From Clostridiales bacterium Firm_16 (GTDB lineage: Bacteria > Bacillota > Clostridia > Saccharofermentanales > Saccharofermentanaceae), in assembly GCA_001604185.1 (NCBI GenBank), contig LVAV01000110.1, positions 62,001 through 126,000 of the forward strand: 64,000 nt of DNA, in the 5' to 3' direction. The notes beneath the pieces are model-generated. The model was given only the letters and a program-made list of their open reading frames with translations. It was not told where the DNA came from and did no database searches. The position numbers were made by a program, and so were the translations under genes. Of this stretch, positions 58,508 through 64,000 are shown piece by piece. Within the stretch, counting starts at the first letter, position 1. The number at the start of each line of letters is the position of its first letter.

Positions 58508-58923
58508 TGATCCCGATCCCGCCTGAGGATATCCGTGAGGTACCGACCTCGGTACTGGCCTACGTGGGAGATGCAGTCTATGAACTGCACATCCGTATGC
58601 ATATTGCCGCCCGCTTTGGCGGTCAGTCCGGAGTCCTGCACAGAAAGGCGGTACGCTATGTCAGTGCCCCGGCTCAAGCCAACGCGGTGCGAGTTCTTTT
58701 CGATGAGCTTACGGAAGAAGAACAGAATGTGTTCCGCAGAGGTAAGAACGGACATCAGGGCAGCATGGCCAAGAATGCAAGCCCGGCCGACTATAAGTAT
58801 GCGACAGGTCTGGAGACCTTGATCGGGTATCTTTATCTGTCCAATAACGAAGAACGCCTGGATATCCTTCTGAACAAGATCACACGGATCTGTGAGACGG
58901 ATACCAAGGAAAAAGGAGAATAA
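58504..58923 (+). CDS. mrnC: Mini-ribonuclease 3
   Basis: 139 residues. VLAYVGDAVYELHIR holds the catalytic acidic residues of the RNase III fold, followed by RKAVRYVSAPAQA and the second acidic site in TGLETLIGYLYL. It lacks a double-stranded RNA-binding domain, as expected. Mini-III matures 23S rRNA ends. It starts inside the cysS stop (ATGA). Confidence 0.95.
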
Positions 58924-58924
58924 C

Positions 58925-59818
58925 ATGAGTCCGAGAAACCCGGGTCCCCGCCAGCCGAGAAAAGGCGGAGATTTCAGTAAGAGAAGAGAACCCCGTCCGG
59001 AACTGATGAATAGAATCGCCCGTGACACTTTCGACCGCGCCATGAAGGAGCGGGAGGAGAATAATGTGCCGACAGATGATCGTATCGAGGGAAGAAATCC
59101 GGTCATGGAGGCCCTTCGTGCCGGAAGAACGATCAACAAGCTTTATGTCCTGAAGCTTCAGGACGGCGGCAGACCGGATCCGGTTCTTTCGAGGATCATT
59201 AATCTGGCGAAGGAAAACCATGTTCCGATCATGGAGGTTCCCAGACAGAATCTGGATAATATGTCCCAGACTCACAATCATCAGGGCGTGATCGCTCAGG
59301 CGGCCAGCCATGAGTATACCGATATCGACGAGATCCTGAAGCGTGCGGAGGAAAAGGGTGAAGTTCCGCTCCTGCTGGCTCTGGATGAGTTGAAGGATGC
59401 CTATAACCTGGGTTCGATCCTGCGTATCGCGGATGCGGCCGGAGTCAGTGGTGTCATCATTCCACAGCACCGTTCCATCGGGCTGGATTCCATGGTGGCC
59501 AAGGCATCGGCCGGTGCCATCGAGTATGTACCGGTAGCAAGAGTGAATAATCTTTCCCGAACCCTTCTGGAACTGAAGGATAAGGGATTCTGGGTCGCCG
59601 GAACCGATGCGGAAGGTACGAATCAATACAGCGATGATGTCTGGAGCGGACCGATGGTAATCGTCATCGGAAGTGAAGGCGAAGGCATGAACAAGAACAT
59701 CAAGGACAAGTGTGATTTCCTGCTGTCCATTCCTATGGCCGGATCGGTCAACAGTCTGAACGCCGCTGTCGCAGCCGGAATCGTTGTTTTTGAGGCAGTG
59801 AAGCAGCGCAGAAAATGA
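58925..59818 (+). CDS. rlmB: 23S rRNA (guanosine-2'-O)-methyltransferase RlmB
   Basis: 297 residues from the ATG at 58925 (AAGGAG ahead). A basic Pro/Arg-rich N-terminal tail of about 50 residues leads into the substrate-binding domain (IEGRNPVMEALRAG), then the SPOUT methyltransferase with NLGSILRIADAAGVSGVIIP, VIGSEGEGMN and IPMAGSVNSLNAA. The trefoil-knot motifs are complete. It methylates the ribose of G2251 (E. coli number) in 23S rRNA. Confidence 0.95.
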   Translation: MSPRNPGPRQPRKGGDFSKRREPRPELMNRIARDTFDRAMKEREENNVPTDDRIEGRNPVMEALRAGRTINKLYVLKLQDGGRPDPVLSRIINLAKENHVPIMEVPRQNLDNMSQTHNHQGVIAQAASHEYTDIDEILKRAEEKGEVPLLLALDELKDAYNLGSILRIADAAGVSGVIIPQHRSIGLDSMVAKASAGAIEYVPVARVNNLSRTLLELKDKGFWVAGTDAEGTNQYSDDVWSGPMVIVIGSEGEGMNKNIKDKCDFLLSIPMAGSVNSLNAAVAAGIVVFEAVKQRRK

Positions 59819-59827
59819 AAAACGCGC

Positions 59828-59833
59828 TATAAT
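59828..59833 (+). promoter_or_regulatory. Possible -10 box for the lipoprotein gene
   Basis: A perfect TATAAT follows the rlmB stop, 47 bases before the lipoprotein start. No good -35 is seen at 16-18 bases. Confidence 0.4.
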
Positions 59834-59874
59834 AAGGGCTATAGAGATCTAATTTCGGAAGGAGAAGACGTGGC

Positions 59875-61233
59875 ATGAAGAAACAGGTACAGGCAAGTAA
59901 AAACGCAGGTAAGATGCGTTTTGCTGCGCTTATGACCAGTGTCGCACTTCTTTCGGCATCCGCAGGCGGATGCAAGCGGTCCGCTTTCTCCAGTAAAGAG
60001 ATCGACGTGCCGGAGATGGCCCGTATCGTCATCGATTCCATGCTGGACCAGACTGACGCGGAAACGAATTTCTATCAGATCCCGGAGGAACAGCGGGAAG
60101 GGATGAGCTACTCTTCTTTCTACGAATATGTCGGGATCCTCAATAAGATGCTGCCGGATAACAGCAGTTCTCTGTCTTTCGAGATCGTGACCGGAGAAGA
60201 GAAGGAGTCTCTCATCTGGAAGATCTCGGAAAATACGAAAGAAGATTACGATACCCTGACCCGTACCTGTATTCCGATCAAGGTTATTACTTCCGCCAAG
60301 CGTGTCTCGGATACGCCGGTGTATTTCTACCTGCAGTGTACCGAGGACGGCAAGGTCTATCTGGACAGTCAGTGGGTACAGAGTTGTATGGATCTGTATG
60401 CCTTTTCCGTCCACTATTTCGAAGTGTATAAGAACGACAGTGTCAGCGATGTTGTCTCGCTCCTGCCTTTCTCCAATGTAGATCCGACCATCTTGCGTTC
60501 TAAGGAAGTGCTGGAAGAGAAGGCAAAAGAGATGATGCGTTTCTACTCGGTAAACGTCAAGTCCGCGTTCTCGGATTATGAGTTATCTACCATCGATGCC
60601 ACGGGTCTTACCTACATCCAGCCGGAAGTACTGGACAACCATCTGCATGCAGAAGAACGCGTGGTTCGTTTTACCAGCGATGCTTCGAATAATATATCCG
60701 TCAGTGATTCCATCACCAGTGAGTTAAAAACTACGGAACTGTATCTTTCCTATAACGGTTATCGTTCGATCCGTATCGGCGATTCCGCCACGCCCGGCCA
60801 GGTGGTTGCGCTTTTCGGAAAGCCGGTTTCCGTATCCTGCGGTCCTGTATTGAAAGTGGAGACGCAGTACGACGGAACGGAGAAGGAGTTCCGCAATATC
60901 CTGGTACGTTATCGCGGTTTTACCATTACCGTATACGGAACATATGAGAGCGAAGATGACTGGGACGGCCGGTATACACGTTTCCGCCTGTGGAATACAA
61001 GCCGCGCGACTATCGGTCTGGCACTTTCTCCCAACAGTACGACCTGGGATGTGCTGAAGCTTTATCCTTTCGCAGATAACACGGATTATCTTTTAGAGGT
61101 GCGCGCTGATGGCGAAGATTATGAACTGAAGGTCAATCTGGAAGAGACCAATGAAACCGGAACGGGCGATACGATCGTCGAGCAGACCGGTACACCGATC
61201 TCGGAACTGATTCTGTCCTGGAAGCACAGATAA
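59875..61233 (+). CDS. Lipoprotein of unknown function
   Basis: 452 residues. Basic N-terminus, hydrophobic segment (MRFAALMTSVALLSASAGG) and Cys33 in a lipobox-like AGGC suggest a lipid-anchored exported protein. The rest is soluble and acidic: a segment with SFYEYVGILNKMLP, two beta-rich stretches, and a domain with IRIGDSATPGQVVALFGKP, a pattern seen in surface lipoproteins that bind a partner. No catalytic motif was recognised. GGAAGGAG precedes the ATG. It is not closely linked to any pathway in the window. Confidence 0.78.
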   Translation: MKKQVQASKNAGKMRFAALMTSVALLSASAGGCKRSAFSSKEIDVPEMARIVIDSMLDQTDAETNFYQIPEEQREGMSYSSFYEYVGILNKMLPDNSSSLSFEIVTGEEKESLIWKISENTKEDYDTLTRTCIPIKVITSAKRVSDTPVYFYLQCTEDGKVYLDSQWVQSCMDLYAFSVHYFEVYKNDSVSDVVSLLPFSNVDPTILRSKEVLEEKAKEMMRFYSVNVKSAFSDYELSTIDATGLTYIQPEVLDNHLHAEERVVRFTSDASNNISVSDSITSELKTTELYLSYNGYRSIRIGDSATPGQVVALFGKPVSVSCGPVLKVETQYDGTEKEFRNILVRYRGFTITVYGTYESEDDWDGRYTRFRLWNTSRATIGLALSPNSTTWDVLKLYPFADNTDYLLEVRADGEDYELKVNLEETNETGTGDTIVEQTGTPISELILSWKHR

Positions 61234-61292
61234 TTCCTATATAGGAAAAGAGAATACGAGAATCACAGAAGCCTGTTCCGCAGGCTTTCTAT
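61234..61292 (+). terminator. Palindrome and terminator after the lipoprotein gene
   Basis: TTCCTATATAGGAA (61234-61247) is a perfect 14-base palindrome just after the stop. AAGCCTG (61269-61275) and CAGGCTT (61281-61287) form a hairpin followed by TCTATTTCTTC; it lies inside the 3' end of the convergent phosphatase gene. Confidence 0.5.
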
Positions 61293-62000
61293 TTCTTCGT
61301 CCGTAAGACCCGCCGCCCGCAGAAAGACTCGGATATCACCGTCATATTTCTCGTCCAGATGGGCAAGCAGCTGCTCCATATTCGAGGCATCACTGTGGTA
61401 GATGTGGTGCACATGCGGCTCGGTATTGGCGATCAATGGCGCGACCAGTTTTTTTACCAAGTCATAGGAGACGGCATAGTTCTCGATGATGTTTTCCCGA
61501 GATACACCACATAGCAGATAGAATATGGCCGTGATCAGACCGGTACGGTCCTTGCCATGGGCACAATGGAAAAGCACTGCCCCGTCGGGTTCGTTGAGTA
61601 TCGTGCGCAGGACCTCTGCGAAGTAGTCTTTCGAGTGCTCGAAGATCCAGATGTACATATTTCCAAGGGAAGTGGCGATCACGTTACGGATGAAATCATC
61701 GGCGATATCGTCCGCATTGGCGCGGATCAGAGGAATGTTGTAGTAGTGGAAACGAGGATCTTTGGCCAGGACATCCGGATGGGACTCTGCTTCGAAGTCG
61801 GAGCGCAGGTCAATGACGGTGCGGATGGAATAGTCATATAGACGATCTACTTCGTCGGGCTCCAGGTGATCCAGTGCATCGGAACGCACGAGCCGGAATC
61901 CACGGGTCGTTCTCCCGTCGGCACAGGGCATTCCGCCCAGATCCCGGGCATTATAAAGGTGCGGGAGAGCCAGCGCCTCCGTCTGCTTGTTCGGCTGCAT
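61263..62000 (-). CDS. Tyrosine-specific protein phosphatase (Y_phosphatase3 type)
   Basis: 245 residues. The CX5R catalytic loop is HCAHGKDRTGL (about 146-156), with the general acid region in FEAESHPDVLAKDPRFHYYNIP. NARDLGGMPCADGRTTRGFRLVRSD at the N-terminus is typical of this family. It probably dephosphorylates a tyrosine or phosphoinositide substrate in the cytoplasm; the target is unknown. GAGGA precedes the ATG. Confidence 0.88.
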   Translation of the reverse strand: MQPNKQTEALALPHLYNARDLGGMPCADGRTTRGFRLVRSDALDHLEPDEVDRLYDYSIRTVIDLRSDFEAESHPDVLAKDPRFHYYNIPLIRANADDIADDFIRNVIATSLGNMYIWIFEHSKDYFAEVLRTILNEPDGAVLFHCAHGKDRTGLITAIFYLLCGVSRENIIENYAVSYDLVKKLVAPLIANTEPHVHHIYHSDASNMEQLLAHLDEKYDGDIRVFLRAAGLTDEEIESLRNRLL

Positions 62001-62039
62001 GAACAGTTTTCCTCGTTTCTTTTACGGTTTCTTCCTAAG

Positions 62040-62048
62040 AGTATACCA
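62040..62048 (-). promoter_or_regulatory. Phosphatase gene promoter, extended -10
   Basis: On the minus strand TGGTATACT (62048 to 62040) is an extended -10, the same sequence as at pgi, about 40 bases before the phosphatase start. The -35 is weak. Confidence 0.5.
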
Positions 62049-62065
62049 TCTCTTTGACAGATTAC

Positions 62066-62100
62066 ATCACAAAAAAGTAGAGGTCTGCACTTTTTGTGAT
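62066..62100. promoter_or_regulatory. Long inverted repeat upstream of the response regulator
   Basis: ATCACAAAAAAGT (62066-62078) and ACTTTTTGTGAT (62089-62100) form 12-base arms with one extra A and a 10-base centre. It lies between the divergent phosphatase and response regulator genes, just upstream of a GATAAT-type -10 (62103-62108). A dimeric regulator site, perhaps autoregulatory, is likely. Confidence 0.5.
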
Positions 62101-62129
62101 ATGATAATCTGGAGTGAGGTACGAAGATT

Positions 62130-62810
62130 ATGAAGAAGATTTTGATCGTAGAAGACAACACAGAGATAAACCACATGGTGGCCGACGCCTTGAAGAAGGC
62201 AGGGTATGAGTGCCAGCAGGCATTCTCCGGAACTGAAGCTCTTCTTTATTTCGAGAAAGATGAGTTCGATCTGGTGCTGATGGACATGATGCTGCCGGGA
62301 CTTTGCGGCGATGAGCTTTTCCCGAAACTGAAGGCGATCCGCAATACGCCGGTGATCGTAGTATCGGCTAAGGATGAGATGGATACGAAGGTAGATATGC
62401 TGACGGCCGGTGCCGAGGACTATATCACCAAGCCTTTCGAGATCCCGGAACTCCTGGCACGCGTTGCGGTACAGATCCGTCGTGGCGGCCAGAAAGTTGA
62501 AGAGACATCCGGATCGAAGATCACGTACAAAGAACTGACTCTGGACGAGCAGTCTTATACCATTATGGTCAACGACAATGAAGTCCAGCTGACCAAGCGT
62601 GAGTTCCAGATCCTGGCACTTCTGGTATCCCACCCCAAGCGTGTATTCACCAAGCAGGACATTTACGATTGTGCCTGGAATGAGATCTATATCGGCGAAG
62701 ATAAGACTATCAACGTACATATCAGTAATATCCGTAAGAAACTCAAGGAGTTTACCGATACCGAGTTCATCGAGACAGTATGGGGCATCGGTTACAAACT
62801 GGCAAAATAA
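62130..62810 (+). CDS. OmpR-family response regulator
   Basis: 226 residues. Receiver domain with VEDN (acidic pocket), the phosphorylation Asp52 in LVLMDMMLPG, Ser79 region VIVVSAKD and Lys101 in YITKPF. A winged-helix output domain (about 130-226) has LTKREFQILALLVSHP and IRKKLKEF. No histidine kinase is next to it; it is followed by an ABC transporter, a common pairing for peptide-antibiotic or membrane-stress response. GGAGTGAGG precedes the ATG. Confidence 0.93.
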   Translation: MKKILIVEDNTEINHMVADALKKAGYECQQAFSGTEALLYFEKDEFDLVLMDMMLPGLCGDELFPKLKAIRNTPVIVVSAKDEMDTKVDMLTAGAEDYITKPFEIPELLARVAVQIRRGGQKVEETSGSKITYKELTLDEQSYTIMVNDNEVQLTKREFQILALLVSHPKRVFTKQDIYDCAWNEIYIGEDKTINVHISNIRKKLKEFTDTEFIETVWGIGYKLAK

Positions 62811-62828
62811 GAAATCAGGTGAATGTTT

Positions 62829-63740
62829 ATGGACTATATTCTTACAACAGATAAGATCACCAAGAAGTTCAAGCATGTCACGGCAGTGGACGAAGTGTCC
62901 ATCCATGTTACCCGAGGAGAAGTCTATGGACTGATCGGAAGAAACGGTGCCGGCAAGACAACACTTCTTCGTATGCTGGCGACGCTTTCTTTCCCTACCA
63001 GCGGCACGTTCATGCTCTTCGGAACGAACGGTGAGACGAAGGCACAGATGCTTCCCCGTATCGGTGTACTGATCGAGGATCCGGGATTTTTCCAGAATAT
63101 GACGGCTTTCCAGAATCTGAAAGCCAAGGCTCTGGCCTTCGGCGTGAAGGATGACGCCTACCTGAACCAGCTGCTGGCAGATGTCGGTCTGGCCAACGTC
63201 GGCAAAAAGACTGTCAAGAATTTCTCTCTTGGTATGCGTCAGCGTCTGGGCATCGCACTGGCGATGGTCAATTCCCCGGAGATCCTGATCCTGGATGAAC
63301 CGATCAACGGTCTGGATCCGCAGGGTATCGCCGAGATCCGTCAGCTGATAAGAAACCTCTGTGTGAACAGAAAGATCACCATCATCATCTCCAGCCATAT
63401 CCTGGAGGAGTTGTCAAAAGTCGCCGACCGCTATGGCATCATCCATAAAGGTAAACTTCTTGACGAAGCGACCAACGATGAACTGATTGCCCGTTGTCAG
63501 TCCTATGCTTATATCCGCACGGATAATGTAGAGAAGACCAGCGCGGTCCTTACCGCTATGGGTATTACGAATTTCTCGTATAATCAGGATCACTTCGAGA
63601 TCCGGGAGCGTGTGGAAGAGATCGGTAAGATCTCCATGACTCTTGCCAAGGAAGATATCCAGACTTTGGAGATGCGTACGGAAGGTCAGTCTTTGGAAGA
63701 CTACTATTTCCGTCTGACAGGAGGCGAGGAAAATGTTTAA
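62829..63740 (+). CDS. ABC transporter ATP-binding protein (BcrA-like)
   Basis: 303 residues from the ATG at 62829, supported by AGGTGA seven bases upstream; the ATG at 62823 is too close to that site. Walker A is GRNGAGKTTLLRML, the signature NFSLGMRQRLGIALAM, Walker B ILILDEPINGLD, and the H-loop IISSHIL. The C-terminal 80 residues follow the antibiotic-exporter ATPase type. It powers export by the permease that follows and is probably controlled by the response regulator. Confidence 0.93.
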   Translation: MDYILTTDKITKKFKHVTAVDEVSIHVTRGEVYGLIGRNGAGKTTLLRMLATLSFPTSGTFMLFGTNGETKAQMLPRIGVLIEDPGFFQNMTAFQNLKAKALAFGVKDDAYLNQLLADVGLANVGKKTVKNFSLGMRQRLGIALAMVNSPEILILDEPINGLDPQGIAEIRQLIRNLCVNRKITIIISSHILEELSKVADRYGIIHKGKLLDEATNDELIARCQSYAYIRTDNVEKTSAVLTAMGITNFSYNQDHFEIRERVEEIGKISMTLAKEDIQTLEMRTEGQSLEDYYFRLTGGEENV

Positions 63741-64000
63741 TCTTTATACCATGCATATGTATCGAGCTTCCAAAGCCAAGTCGACATTGGTATTGGGGAT
63801 CCTTTTCGCCGTATTCATCATCATCGATCTGGTCCTGGCTTTGATCATTTATGATGACATCCTTAAAATTTCCATTGCAGGTGCACTGGTGGATGCCTCT
63901 GCGAGTCTGACTGATTTTTCACCGTCCGATGCTCATAACTATTATCTTACCAACAGCGATGCATTCAATATCGTGCTGGTGATCTTTGCCGTTATTTTCA
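63733..64000 (+). CDS. ABC transporter permease, 3' end outside window
   Basis: The ATG at 63733 overlaps the ATPase stop by eight bases, with GAGGCGAGG upstream. The first 89 codons read MFNLYTMHMYRASKAKS followed by a strong membrane helix (LGILFAVFIIIDLVLALII), an extracytoplasmic loop with SASLTDFSPSDAHNYY, and the start of a second helix at the window edge. An ABC-2 type permease subunit is the best reading. Confidence 0.75.
   Translation, partial: MFNLYTMHMYRASKAKSTLVLGILFAVFIIIDLVLALIIYDDILKISIAGALVDASASLTDFSPSDAHNYYLTNSDAFNIVLVIFAVIF

Overview
The window looks like chromosomal DNA of a monoderm Clostridia-class Bacillota, probably a rumen or gut member near Oscillospirales/Saccharofermentans. 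Grounds: AddAB rather than RecBCD, a DUF4364 regulator, the TIGR03960/DUF2344 pair, Mini-III RNase, a clostridial-type 6S RNA, a SAM-I riboswitch before metK, a Tad locus without secretin, and large surface proteins with Thr/Pro/Lys linkers and DUF4214 tails. The genus is inference. Base composition looks near 50% GC, and strong Shine-Dalgarno sites with frequent GTG/TTG starts decide many starts.

Layout. 1-2.4 kb: 3' part of a leucine-rich-repeat/PASTA/DUF4214 surface protein. 2.5-7.3 kb: DUF4364 regulator, pgi, radical SAM pair. 7.4-12.1 kb: a lipid block (MarR/FabT-like regulator, acyl carrier protein, lipid kinase, PlsC, acyl-activating ligase) with a FabT-like operator. 12.1-19.4 kb: addB-addA, then tadA convergent. 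20-22 kb: zinc-ribbon membrane protein and rpoD. 22-26.7 kb: a divergent Rnf-like cluster (C, D, G and an E-A fusion, no B), then a THUMP methyltransferase. 27.9-28.3 kb: a DnaA-box cluster before proA. 28.3-30.7 kb: proA, rpiB, upp. 30.8-37.3 kb: the F1Fo ATP synthase operon, in which the C-terminal half of delta is fused to alpha. 37.4-46.9 kb: three large exported proteins. 47-52.3 kb, minus strand: a compact Tad pilus locus with a TadB-TadC fusion. 52.5-64 kb: SAM riboswitch and metK, RecD-like helicase, comF, 6S RNA, cysS-mrnC-rlmB, a lipoprotein, a tyrosine phosphatase, and a response regulator with an ABC exporter cut by the window end.

The most unusual content is in the energy-converting membrane complexes. 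The Rnf-like operon keeps the canonical C-D-G-E-A order but has no RnfB, fuses E to A, and lacks the recognisable covalent-FMN motif of RnfD and the membrane [2Fe-2S] cysteines of RnfA/E. The ATP synthase has no separate delta gene. The delta domain that normally clamps the alpha N-terminus is absent, and the remaining delta domain is joined directly to alpha. Both are read from the sequence; the functional consequences are inference.

No tRNA, rRNA, insertion sequence, prophage or CRISPR array was recognised.
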